Shown: one piece after another, positions 35,804 to 44,052 of the stretch | Layout of the letters: the number at the start of each line of letters is the position of its first letter | How positions within the stretch are numbered: the stretch's first letter is position 1 | NCBI GenBank assembly: GCA_002399735.1 | Contig: DHEF01000001.1 | Span: 197,297 to 261,296, forward strand | Direction: 5' to 3' | From: Chitinophagaceae bacterium UBA4857 | Lineage (GTDB): Bacteria; Bacteroidota; Bacteroidia; Chitinophagales; Chitinophagaceae | Length of the DNA stretch: 64,000 nucleotides | Program-made: the position numbers and the translations under genes | Notes under the pieces: generated by a model | The model's input: only the letters and a program-made list of their open reading frames with translations | Databases searched by the model: none | Told to the model about the DNA's origin: nothing

Positions 35804-38056
35804 ATGAAAAAACTCGTATTGTTTTTTATGGGTAGTCTTTTAACCGCAACGTTAACATCGGCTCAAACTACTGCAGAAGTAGCGGCGGCAAAAGCCTTGG
35901 TTAAAAAAATGACTTTACAAGAAAAAGCAGGCCAAATGACACAAATTACCTTAGCGCTTATTGCTAAAGGAGGTTGGGGTAACGAAGATGGTGCTTTAGA
36001 TCCCGCTGAATTAAAAAAGATAGTAGTCGATCATCATATTGGTTCTATATTAAACACTACTGCCCATGCATTACCGGTTGATACATGGACAAAACTAATT
36101 ACACAAATACAGGACGAAACAAAAAACACCAGATTAAAAGTTCCTGTTGTGTATGGTTTAGATGCTATTCATGGGCAAACCTATACCATGGATGCAACTT
36201 TGTTTCCACACAATATAGCTATTGCGGCTACCCGTGATCCTGAGTATGCACGACAGGCGGCAAAAGTTACGGCTAATGAATTAAGAGCTTCCGGCGTACG
36301 TTGGAATTTTGCTCCCGTGTTAGATATTGGTCGACAACCTTTGTGGTCACGCTTTGCCGAAACTTATGGCGAAGATGTTCACCTGGTTACACAATTTGGT
36401 GTGGCGGCTATTAAAGGTTATGAAGAAGACGGGTTGAAGAATCCAACCGCTGTTGCCAGTTGTATGAAACATTATCTGGGTTATGCCGCATCACGTACCG
36501 GTAAAGACAGAACGCCAATTTACTTGCCCGAAATTGAATTGCGTGAATTTCATTTACCACAGTTTCGTGCTGCTGTAAAAGCCGGTTCTGCTTCTATCAT
36601 GATTAACTCCAGCGAAATAAATGGTGTTCCGGTTCATGCTGATAAATATTTGTTAACCGATGTATTACGCAAGGAGCTTGGCTTTCAAGGCGTGGTGGTT
36701 ACCGATTGGGAAGATATTATTCGCTTGCATACGATTCATAATGTTGCACCAACGCCATTAGATGCGGTGGTAATGTCTATCAATGCCGGTGTAGATATGA
36801 GCATGGTGCCTTCCGATTTATCGTTTTATAATTTATTAATAGAAGCTGCCAATAAAAAATTAATTCCCATCAGCCGTATCGACGATGCGGTACTACGTAT
36901 TTTATTAATGAAGTACAAACTTGGCTTATTTGATAATCCTTATCCTGAAAAAGAAGCGTTGCAAAACTTTGGTAAAGCCGAGTATCAAACAATGGCTTTA
37001 GAAGCAGCAAGAGATGCTATCACACTGTTGAAAAATGATAACAACACTTTACCCTTATCTAAACAATCAAAAGTATTAGTAGCCGGCCCTTCTGCACAAA
37101 GTTTAGCGGCATTAAATGGTGCATGGAGTTATACCTGGCAAGGTACTGATGACAAATGGTATCCAAAAGACAGCAAAACAATTTTACAAGCCATTAAAGA
37201 TAAAATTGGCGCAAATAATGTAGTCACTACAACGGGTGTAGGATTTACAAATCCACTTAATTACGATGGGGAAAGTTTAAAGAAAGCTGCTGCCAATGTT
37301 GATGCTATCGTATTGTGTATTGGCGAAAATGCTTATGCAGAAAGCCCCGGTAATACACGTGACTTAGCATTACCCGACAATCAGAAGCTATTAGTGCAAA
37401 CAGCAATCCTAACAGGTAAGCCGGTTGTATTGGTATTAACAGAAGGCCGGCCTTTGTTTATTACCGAGTTTGCTGCATCGGTAAAAGGAATTGTAATGAC
37501 TTACTGGAGTGGTAAAAAAACGGGTGAAGCATTAGCCGATATTTTATGGGGCGATCATAACCCAAGCGGAAAGCTTCCTTTCAGTTATTCAAAAAGCATG
37601 GGCGAAATTGTTATGTACGATAGAAAAGGAACCGAAGAAAAACGGGAGATTTTAAATGAAAATGTTACCTGGGATGGTTATGATCCTTTGTTTGCTTTCG
37701 GTCATGGTTTAAGTTATACTACGTTTAGTTATAAAAATTTAAAAGTTAGTAATGCCGTTTTGCAATCCGGACAAACCATTACCGTATCGGTGGATGTAAC
37801 CAATACCGGCAAACGTGATGGTAAGCATGCGGTTGAATTGTACAGTCGTGATTTATATGCCAGCATTACGCCAAGTGTACGCCGGTTGCGTGGCTTTACT
37901 AAAATTTCTTTAAAAGCTGGCGAAACTAAAACGGTCAATTTTCAAGTTACACCGGCCGATCTGGCTTTTGTAAACGTTGCTTTAAAAACAGTAACCGAGC
38001 CCGGCGATTTTGAGTTATTCATCGGCGATCAAAAAACTACTATTGCATATAAATAA
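35804..38056 (+). CDS. GH3 beta-glucosidase (bglX-like)
   Basis: 750 residues, signal peptide ending LTSAQT. N-terminal (beta/alpha)8 domain with VYGLDAIHGQTY, the KH motif in MKHYLGYAASRTGKD and nucleophile Asp301 in GVVVTDWEDI. The (alpha/beta)6 sandwich contains LVAGPSAQSLAALNGAWSY, and the C-terminal fibronectin-type domain LSYTTFSYKNLKVS...VNVALKTVTEPGDFELFIG. Likely a periplasmic exo-acting beta-glucosidase finishing cello- or xylogluco-oligosaccharides. It lies 31 bp after GH2 and 7 bp before the CE2 ATG. Confidence 0.93.
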   Translation: MKKLVLFFMGSLLTATLTSAQTTAEVAAAKALVKKMTLQEKAGQMTQITLALIAKGGWGNEDGALDPAELKKIVVDHHIGSILNTTAHALPVDTWTKLITQIQDETKNTRLKVPVVYGLDAIHGQTYTMDATLFPHNIAIAATRDPEYARQAAKVTANELRASGVRWNFAPVLDIGRQPLWSRFAETYGEDVHLVTQFGVAAIKGYEEDGLKNPTAVASCMKHYLGYAASRTGKDRTPIYLPEIELREFHLPQFRAAVKAGSASIMINSSEINGVPVHADKYLLTDVLRKELGFQGVVVTDWEDIIRLHTIHNVAPTPLDAVVMSINAGVDMSMVPSDLSFYNLLIEAANKKLIPISRIDDAVLRILLMKYKLGLFDNPYPEKEALQNFGKAEYQTMALEAARDAITLLKNDNNTLPLSKQSKVLVAGPSAQSLAALNGAWSYTWQGTDDKWYPKDSKTILQAIKDKIGANNVVTTTGVGFTNPLNYDGESLKKAAANVDAIVLCIGENAYAESPGNTRDLALPDNQKLLVQTAILTGKPVVLVLTEGRPLFITEFAASVKGIVMTYWSGKKTGEALADILWGDHNPSGKLPFSYSKSMGEIVMYDRKGTEEKREILNENVTWDGYDPLFAFGHGLSYTTFSYKNLKVSNAVLQSGQTITVSVDVTNTGKRDGKHAVELYSRDLYASITPSVRRLRGFTKISLKAGETKTVNFQVTPADLAFVNVALKTVTEPGDFELFIGDQKTTIAYK

Positions 38057-38063
38057 TTTTTTT

Positions 38064-39197
38064 ATGAGGTCAACTGCATTACTACTAGCACCGTCCCTTG
38101 CGTCGCACTCTTCATCGTTTCGTTCTTTATTCAGCATTAGGGTAGTGTATATTGCTTTGGTTATAGGTCTTTTATCTTGTACCCAATCGCAAAAACCTTT
38201 GCAATTATTTCCGGCTAATCATGCAGGTATAGAATATATGGGGCGTGTTGATTATTCAGATTCCACCGCACCTAAATTCTGGCAACCCGGTGTACAGTTT
38301 ACTTTTACATTTACAGGTGATTCCTGCGGTATTGTTTTACAGGACGAATTGTTATGGGGTACATCCTATAATTATATTCAGTTAGTAGTTGATAGTGTAG
38401 AAAAAAGATTAAAACTTGGTAAGGCTTTAGATACACTTTGGGTTACCGGCAATAAAGAACAAAAACAACATCAGGTAACTGTTATAAAAAACACAGAAGC
38501 CGGTATGGGGTTTATAGCCGTGAAAGGAGTTATTGCAAGGGAAATACGTCCGGTAAAAGAATCATTAAAACGGAAGATTGAATTTATTGGTAATTCTATT
38601 ACCTGTGGTATGGGTAACGACACTACCGGTATTCCATGTGGTAAAGGTCAGTGGTTCGATCAGCACAATGCATCAAAAGCTTATGGTGCCTTAACCGCTA
38701 ATGCCTTGCAAGCAAAATATCACTTATCATCCGTTTCGGGTATTGGATTAATGCACAGTTGTTGTGGTTTAAAAATAACCATGCCCCAAGTCTTTAATAA
38801 AATAAATTTAACCGGCGATTCATTACAATGGAACTTCAATAATTACCAACCTGATCTGGTGTCTATTTGTTTGGGTCAAAATGATGGCGTGCAGGATAGT
38901 ACGGTGTTTGTAAATAACTATGTAAAGTTTTTAAAACAATTACGGGTGTACTATCCAAAATCACAATTTATTTGTATTACCAGTCCTATGGCCGATGATA
39001 CATTGCGTACATTTTTAAAAGGTGCATTAAACGGCATATTACAACAGTTACACAAGGATGGCGATACTTTGGTAGATAGTTTTGTTTTTGAACAATCCTA
39101 TACCAGCGGGTGTGATTATCATCCAAGTTTATCCGAACACCAACAAATAGCCCAACAATTAACTACATTTATACGACAAAAGATGGAGTGGCGATAG
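38064..39197 (+). CDS. SGNH/GDSL esterase, CE2-type acetyl esterase, lipoprotein with repeat-derived N-terminus
   Basis: 377 residues from ATG 38064; the frame also extends back to 38010 inside GH3, which is unlikely. It has a CE2-like N-terminal beta-sandwich (~45-165), then an SGNH domain with nucleophile Ser178 in IEFIGNSITCGMG, block III CLGQNDG and the Asp351-x-His353 pair in CDYHPS. CE2 enzymes remove acetyl groups from xylan, glucomannan or xyloglucan. Odd: codons 3-26 are encoded by a dispersed repeat copy (38069-38140). A plausible lipoprotein signal (VVYIALVIGLLSC, Cys39) begins right after it, so translation may really start at the GTG near 38144. Confidence 0.85.
   Translation: MRSTALLLAPSLASHSSSFRSLFSIRVVYIALVIGLLSCTQSQKPLQLFPANHAGIEYMGRVDYSDSTAPKFWQPGVQFTFTFTGDSCGIVLQDELLWGTSYNYIQLVVDSVEKRLKLGKALDTLWVTGNKEQKQHQVTVIKNTEAGMGFIAVKGVIAREIRPVKESLKRKIEFIGNSITCGMGNDTTGIPCGKGQWFDQHNASKAYGALTANALQAKYHLSSVSGIGLMHSCCGLKITMPQVFNKINLTGDSLQWNFNNYQPDLVSICLGQNDGVQDSTVFVNNYVKFLKQLRVYYPKSQFICITSPMADDTLRTFLKGALNGILQQLHKDGDTLVDSFVFEQSYTSGCDYHPSLSEHQQIAQQLTTFIRQKMEWR
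38069..38140 (+). repeat. Dispersed TTGCGTCGCAC-core repeat, copy 5, inside a coding frame
   Basis: CAACTGCATTACTACTAGCA, then CCGTCCCTTGCGTCGCACTC, TTCATCGTTTCGTTCTTTAT and CAGCATTAG. It is nearly identical in its left half to the copies at 47788 and 49015. It sits at the 5' end of the CE2 gene and is read in frame. Confidence 0.85.
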
Positions 39198-40960
39198 TGA
39201 GAAAGTTGATAACATATTTGCTTTTATTGTTTGTTGGTAGTTATACATTATCTGCAACTATTGTTTATGGGCAAGAAGTGAAAGCCTATGCTTCTCAATT
39301 AGGCTTTTACACAAAAGGTGCTAAAACGGTCATTCTTACTCATGCAAAAGCCAATGAAAAGTTTAGCATTGTTAATTTGAAAAACAAAAAGGTCGTATTT
39401 ACGGGTAAGCTGGCAGCAGGCAAAAAATCACCTGTCTCCGAAATTATTGGTTACGAAGCTGATTTTACCAATCTTACACAAAATGGTTATTACGCTTTTC
39501 AATACAATGGCCGTAATCTGGATAGCTTTTATATAAAATCATCTGTTTATAATGATGTAAGTATTGGTGCTATAAAATCTTATTATTACCAACGTGTATC
39601 CATGCCTTTATTACCGCAGTATGCTGGTAAATGGCATCGTCCTGCCGGTCATCCTGATACGCTGGTCTATATTCATCCATCTGCTTTAAGTACTGTTGGT
39701 ACAAATGAAAAGACGATCAGTTCTCCAGGAGGTTGGTATGATGCAGGTGATTATAACAAATACATTGTTAACTCAGGTATTACCATGGGTACTATGTTAT
39801 CCGCTTATGAAGATTTTGCTGCTTACTACGATACCTTAAAATTGAATATTCCTGAATCCAATAATGCTTTACCGGATATTATTGATGAGATATTGTACAA
39901 CCTGCGTTGGATGTTAACCATGCAGGATGCTGATGGCGGCGTTTTTACCAAATGTACCAACGCTTCCTTTGATGGCATGGTTATGCCGGGTGTTACAAAA
40001 GATAAAAGGTATGTAGTACAAAAAAGCACCGCTGCTACATTAGATTTTGCTGCTGTTACTGCACAAGCTGCACGGGTATTTAAAAATTTTCCTCAACTGT
40101 TGTCATTAAGTGATAGTTGTCTACTAGCTGCAAAACAAGCCTGGCAATGGACTGTAAAAAATCCGTCCTTATATTATGATCAGGATGAAATGAATAAACA
40201 TTACCAACCTGCAATTACTACAGGTGGTTATGGCGATAAAAATTTAAAAGATGAATGGTTTTGGGCAGCTTCGGAATTATATGTTACCACTAATGATAAA
40301 TTGTTTTTGAATAAGGCGATGGATTATTGGCAGCCTACATTTGGTTTACAAGGCTGGCCTAATGTAGGCTTAATGGGTGTTTATACTTTACTAAAGTTTT
40401 CGCAGGTAGTATCATTGCCTGCTACATTTATACAACAAATACAAAACAGACTTTTGCAATTTGCGGATGAATTGTATGATGCACAAACGCAAACCCCTTT
40501 TGTTACGGTGATGGGTGCAACACCGGCAAATTTTTCTTGGGGTAGTAATGCAGTGGCCGCCAATCAATCGATGTTATTATTGAAAACTTATTTGTTTACA
40601 GGTGAAGTTAAATATGCGAATGCCGCTTTATCAAATCTGGATTACTTAACTGGCCGTAATGCAACAGGTTATTCTTTTGTAACAGGTTTTGGTAAAAAAA
40701 CACCCATGCATCCACATCATCGTCCTTCTGTTGCTGATGGAATAATTGAACCTGTTCCGGGTTTTTTAGTTGGAGGCCCAAATAAAAATGCTGCTACACA
40801 GGATAAATGTACTTATTCCAATTTGTTGCCGGAACTCCAATACAATGATGTTAGTTGTTCTTATGCATCTAATGAGGTAGCTATTAACTGGAATGCATCG
40901 CTAGTATATATTACCGGTGCTTTTGAAGCCGCAAGACATCTTCTAAGATGGACGAAGTAA
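39197..40960 (+). CDS. GH9 endoglucanase with N-terminal Ig-like domain
   Basis: The GTG at 39197, overlapping the CE2 stop by one base, gives 587 residues starting MRKLITYLLLLFVG; a GTG at 39188 is also in frame. A signal peptide, CelD_N-type Ig domain (~28-115), and (alpha/alpha)6 catalytic domain follow. The domain shows the aspartates of SSPGGWYDAGDYNKYIVN, DEWFWAASELYVTT, the GRNATGYSFVTGFG and HPHHRPS blocks, and the catalytic Glu of SYASNEVAINWNASLVY near the C-terminus. GH9 enzymes cut beta-1,4-glucan backbones (cellulose, xyloglucan, glucomannan). No cellulose-binding module is visible. It is the last gene of the polysaccharide locus. Confidence 0.93.
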   Translation: MRKLITYLLLLFVGSYTLSATIVYGQEVKAYASQLGFYTKGAKTVILTHAKANEKFSIVNLKNKKVVFTGKLAAGKKSPVSEIIGYEADFTNLTQNGYYAFQYNGRNLDSFYIKSSVYNDVSIGAIKSYYYQRVSMPLLPQYAGKWHRPAGHPDTLVYIHPSALSTVGTNEKTISSPGGWYDAGDYNKYIVNSGITMGTMLSAYEDFAAYYDTLKLNIPESNNALPDIIDEILYNLRWMLTMQDADGGVFTKCTNASFDGMVMPGVTKDKRYVVQKSTAATLDFAAVTAQAARVFKNFPQLLSLSDSCLLAAKQAWQWTVKNPSLYYDQDEMNKHYQPAITTGGYGDKNLKDEWFWAASELYVTTNDKLFLNKAMDYWQPTFGLQGWPNVGLMGVYTLLKFSQVVSLPATFIQQIQNRLLQFADELYDAQTQTPFVTVMGATPANFSWGSNAVAANQSMLLLKTYLFTGEVKYANAALSNLDYLTGRNATGYSFVTGFGKKTPMHPHHRPSVADGIIEPVPGFLVGGPNKNAATQDKCTYSNLLPELQYNDVSCSYASNEVAINWNASLVYITGAFEAARHLLRWTK

Positions 40961-40966
40961 GTGTTT

Positions 40967-41296
40967 TTAATCATGTTCATTGTTAAAATGAAAATTTGCT
41001 TGTCTTAGGGTTTCAAAACTCCGGTGGCTGATATACCTGCCATCCTGTTTTCTTTCCATACAATGATAATCTTCTTCATCAAATTTTACCAGTCGGTAAT
41101 TTTCTTTTTCTGCAATTATTTCTCCATGTACTTCGGTGTTAAGTGTTGTGTCTGGTGTATCAATAATAGGGCCTTCACTTGTGGGAATAGGTAGATTGTC
41201 AACGGCACTTGCAGGAATATTATCCCATTGTTTTCTGTTCCACTTCCGGCTTCTTTTTTTATAGCGGTGTATTAAGCGTATTCTTTTTCTTAACAT
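40967..41296 (-). CDS. Small basic hypothetical protein
   Basis: 109 residues, not recognised. A strongly basic N-terminus (RKRIRLIHRYKKRSRKWNRKQW) is followed by a Pro/Thr-rich stretch and a charged C-terminal half (EKENYRLVKFDEEDYHCMERK, TLRQANFHFNNEHD). No signal peptide or membrane segment. It starts 16 bp downstream of the lipoprotein gene in the same direction and ends 7 bp from the GH9 stop, convergent. It could be a nucleic-acid-binding or species-restricted protein; the basic head is the only hint. Confidence 0.55.
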   Translation of the reverse strand: MLRKRIRLIHRYKKRSRKWNRKQWDNIPASAVDNLPIPTSEGPIIDTPDTTLNTEVHGEIIAEKENYRLVKFDEEDYHCMERKQDGRYISHRSFETLRQANFHFNNEHD

Positions 41297-41312
41297 AAGT
41301 AATTATTTTTTT

Positions 41313-42026
41313 TCAGTTAGCAAGGTAAAAAGTCATAGCCGCCGAATCGTTAAATACTTTGGCTATATTATACACCAAAGGTTTGTTCATGCCACCAATT
41401 TTGTTTTTTGAGTTTTGTAAAACCATATAAAATTGCAATAAACTTTCGGTGTTATTATCGGGCATTATAGGTTTGTGACTAAGAAAATTGAGATCAATTT
41501 TATTTTTATAATTGTTGTGCAGGTATAAGCCACCTTTTCCTTTTTTTATGTCAACCGCATATTCAACTTGTAAGGACGGATTGTTTTTGCCTGTATTTAT
41601 GGAGCCTACATAAGCAGGGCCTAAGGATATACATTCGCCTTGGGGATTATAACCTGTACTTACTAAGGCAAATTTTTTAGCCAATCCTGAATCAATATTA
41701 AAAAGGTATAAATACAGTTCATGATAATTGCCGGTTACGGCTTTATTAACTGTATTTTGTTGCGAAGCTGTATTGATTAGTTTGTATTCTCCCACACTAT
41801 TATTTTCAACCAAAGCCTCTTTAAGGGTTGCCCGGTAAATACGGTAAGCCGTAATATTATTATATTTTATGTCTTTCTGTTTGCTGGCATAGTCCGAGAA
41901 AATATAAGCATCTTGTTGAATGCTGTTGTTAATAATATCGGCATAGTTAAAATTGTGTTTGGTTGGACTACAACCAATACACAAGACTAACAAAAGCCAC
42001 AAGTAGAATGATTTATAGTTTAACAT
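41313..42026 (-). CDS. Hypothetical lipoprotein
   Basis: The start at ATG 42026 (MLNYKSFYLWLLLVLCIGC) gives 237 residues with lipobox LCIGC. Beyond that: mixed alpha/beta with NNSIQQDAYIFSDYASKQ, a middle strand region GEYKLINTASQQNTVN and LVSTGYNPQGECISLGPAYVGSI. No family recognised. Its ATG overlaps the end of the upstream gene by 14 bp, so the two are translationally linked and probably act together. It may be an accessory lipoprotein of that predicted outer-membrane protein. Confidence 0.6.
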   Translation of the reverse strand: MLNYKSFYLWLLLVLCIGCSPTKHNFNYADIINNSIQQDAYIFSDYASKQKDIKYNNITAYRIYRATLKEALVENNSVGEYKLINTASQQNTVNKAVTGNYHELYLYLFNIDSGLAKKFALVSTGYNPQGECISLGPAYVGSINTGKNNPSLQVEYAVDIKKGKGGLYLHNNYKNKIDLNFLSHKPIMPDNNTESLLQFYMVLQNSKNKIGGMNKPLVYNIAKVFNDSAAMTFYLAN

Positions 42027-42960
42027 GATTAAAGTTATTGTAGCTGGCGCCAATGAAAAATCTGTTACCATCGTTGTTGGGGTGCATGGGGTGTTTTAGT
42101 TTCAAGTGGATAATATCCTGAACACCCCATAGCTTGCCTTTCTTGTCAACTAAAGAACCGATTACACCAATGTTTACTCCAAAATTTTTATCAGTGTTAA
42201 TGCGCAAATTATAAGCGGCTGTATTAAAATTGTATTTCGATTTTTTATTTTCAGGATCATCATATAACGGCACATTAATTCCTAGTAGTCCTGATAACTC
42301 ATACAATAAGGGGACATATCCTGTAAACTGATCAAAGCTTAACTCCGCTGTGTTATATCCTTTTTTATTGTGTATGATAATACTACCACCACCTGTCCAA
42401 TACCGGTCAAATCCATCGCTTAAACCCATTGTCTGAAACGGCGTACCGTCGTTATAATAGTTAATAGATACTTTGTCAAAAGTGGCATTAACAGAGCCAA
42501 CGATTTGATGCCGTTTATGATTGTTTAAAATAAAATTAGTACTGAGTAAAAAGTTGCCGGCACGGTTATGAGCCAGGTTGTAAAAGTCTCCGGTATGTAT
42601 AGTGCGGGTGTATTTTGTATAATCGGTTACCTTGCCCCAGAGTACACCGGCTGTAATGCTATGGCCAAAATCTATTTGCCAATCGCCAACCAAGGGGTTT
42701 AAATTAGCACCGATTGATTTTGTATAAACAGAAAGAGAAGGACCATAGTTAATAAATAAATCGCCACGGGTAACAGCAGCACCAAATGCGGTAAACACTC
42801 TTAAACCCGGAAATTTTTGTGCTTTGGAATAATTAAGAAAAATATTGCAGCCAAAATTAAACTGTCCGGTATAAACATATTTTGATTGACCTGATAGTGT
42901 AAATGGTATGGTGCTACAAAAAGCAAACAATAAAAATACTAACCGTATTATTTTGTACAT
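42013..42960 (-). CDS. Predicted secreted/outer-membrane beta-rich protein
   Basis: The start at ATG 42960 (MYKIIRLVFLLFAFCSTIPFTLSGQ) gives 315 residues with a good signal peptide. The body alternates short beta-strands: FNFGCNIFLNYSKAQKFPGL, INYGPSLSVYTKS, SITAGVLWGKV. A conserved-looking core is SINYYNDGTPFQTMGLSDGF, DRYWTGGG and ELSFDQFTGY. It reminds me of proteins annotated as polymorphic toxin type 23 domain proteins in Bacteroidota, but this is memory, not a search. A small beta-barrel is equally possible. It overlaps the downstream lipoprotein by 14 bp. Confidence 0.55.
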   Translation of the reverse strand: MYKIIRLVFLLFAFCSTIPFTLSGQSKYVYTGQFNFGCNIFLNYSKAQKFPGLRVFTAFGAAVTRGDLFINYGPSLSVYTKSIGANLNPLVGDWQIDFGHSITAGVLWGKVTDYTKYTRTIHTGDFYNLAHNRAGNFLLSTNFILNNHKRHQIVGSVNATFDKVSINYYNDGTPFQTMGLSDGFDRYWTGGGSIIIHNKKGYNTAELSFDQFTGYVPLLYELSGLLGINVPLYDDPENKKSKYNFNTAAYNLRINTDKNFGVNIGVIGSLVDKKGKLWGVQDIIHLKLKHPMHPNNDGNRFFIGASYNNFNHVKL

Positions 42961-43139
42961 AGGCAGTTGGTTTAATTGCCAACTTAGGTGGTTGATGGTA
43001 ATTGAAATTACGGAAAAAAAGGGCAATTTGGAGAGAAAGTCGGAAAGACGGTGAGTCTGTGAGTAGGTAAGTCAGCAGTGGCTGAGAAAACAATTTGACA
43101 ATGAGGTTTTTTGAGTAAGTAGGAAGTTTGCACATTGCC

Positions 43140-43215
43140 CAATAGAATTACTACAGCTTAAGCGTGCGACGCAACAGACGATGATAGTAGCAATACAGCT
43201 GATTAACAAAAAATA
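43140..43215 (-). repeat. Dispersed TTGCGTCGCAC-core repeat, copy 6
   Basis: Minus orientation: TTGTTAATCAGCTGTATTGC, TACTATCATCGTCTGTTGCG, TCGCACGCTTAAGC, AGTAATTCTATTGGGCAATG. It lies just after the stop of the aminotransferase gene. Confidence 0.75.
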
Positions 43216-43227
43216 AAACTACTGCAC

Positions 43228-44052
43228 TTAAACAGCTTTGATTAACGCAGTAAGTTTATTAAATAATTGTGTGGTTATATTACCGGCATTGCCGTTGTTA
43301 ATAATGTTACCATCAATGGCTTTAACGGGTTTTATATTAAGGGTGCTGCTGCTGATAAATGCTTCTTTGGCGGCATAAGCTTCGGCTGGTTTTATATCAC
43401 GTATTTCAATGTTAAATTCTTTTTCGGCAATGGCGATAATTTTTTTGCGGGTAATGCCTGCCAGAATATTTTTTTGAGGTGTAATGATGGTATCGTTTTG
43501 ATCAACTATAAAAAAGTTAGCCCTGGGACATTCTGTAATGCTATAGTTATTATGATATAAAACTTCATCGGCACCGGATTGTTTAATAACCGGCTGTAAC
43601 CAAACAGCCATTAAATAATCGATGGTTTTTACATGGGGTAACTGGCGTTGATGCTGGTGTAACATAAGTGATACCGGAGTGGCAATAGTATCGGCAATAG
43701 TTATTGCTTGCTGGGTGATAATAAAATTGGGTGCAACAATAGAGTAGCCATCCGGTGCATAACCAGCGGTTACGCCAACACGTATGCCGCCGTTGGGTGA
43801 ATCGTTTTTTGCAATCAATTCTTTTAAAATGTTGATGATCTCTTCCCGGGTGTAGGGTAGGGTTAGGCGCATGGCTTCGGCAGATTTTTCTAATCTGGCC
43901 AAATGATCATCAATAAATATAAGTTGGTGGTTAATAAATTTAAAAAAATCGAAAATGCCATAACCACGTTGGATGGCCATATCGGTTATATTCAACCTGG
44001 CATTAGATGCCGGCACAAACTGGTCGTTTACAAAACTGTAATAGCTATTCAT
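43228..44052 (-). CDS. Aminotransferase class IV (D-amino-acid/branched-chain type)
   Basis: 274 residues, PLP fold type IV. RGYGIFDFFKFINHQLIFIDDHLARL near the N-terminus, the PLP lysine Lys142 in LPHVKTIDYLMAV, ADEVLYHNNYSITECPRANFFIV and ILAGITRKKIIAIAE. The length and the ITECPRANFF block suit D-alanine aminotransferase, branched-chain aminotransferase or aminodeoxychorismate lyase; I cannot separate these by eye. Its ATG overlaps the DmpA-type peptidase stop by 4 bp, so the two are co-translated. Confidence 0.88.
   Translation of the reverse strand: MNSYYSFVNDQFVPASNARLNITDMAIQRGYGIFDFFKFINHQLIFIDDHLARLEKSAEAMRLTLPYTREEIINILKELIAKNDSPNGGIRVGVTAGYAPDGYSIVAPNFIITQQAITIADTIATPVSLMLHQHQRQLPHVKTIDYLMAVWLQPVIKQSGADEVLYHNNYSITECPRANFFIVDQNDTIITPQKNILAGITRKKIIAIAEKEFNIEIRDIKPAEAYAAKEAFISSSTLNIKPVKAIDGNIINNGNAGNITTQLFNKLTALIKAV

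Noticed and set aside
38010..38063. 5' extension of the CE2 gene overlapping GH3
   Set aside because: The overlap of 47 bp with GH3 adds no signal-like sequence, and a plausible start exists downstream at 38064 or later.
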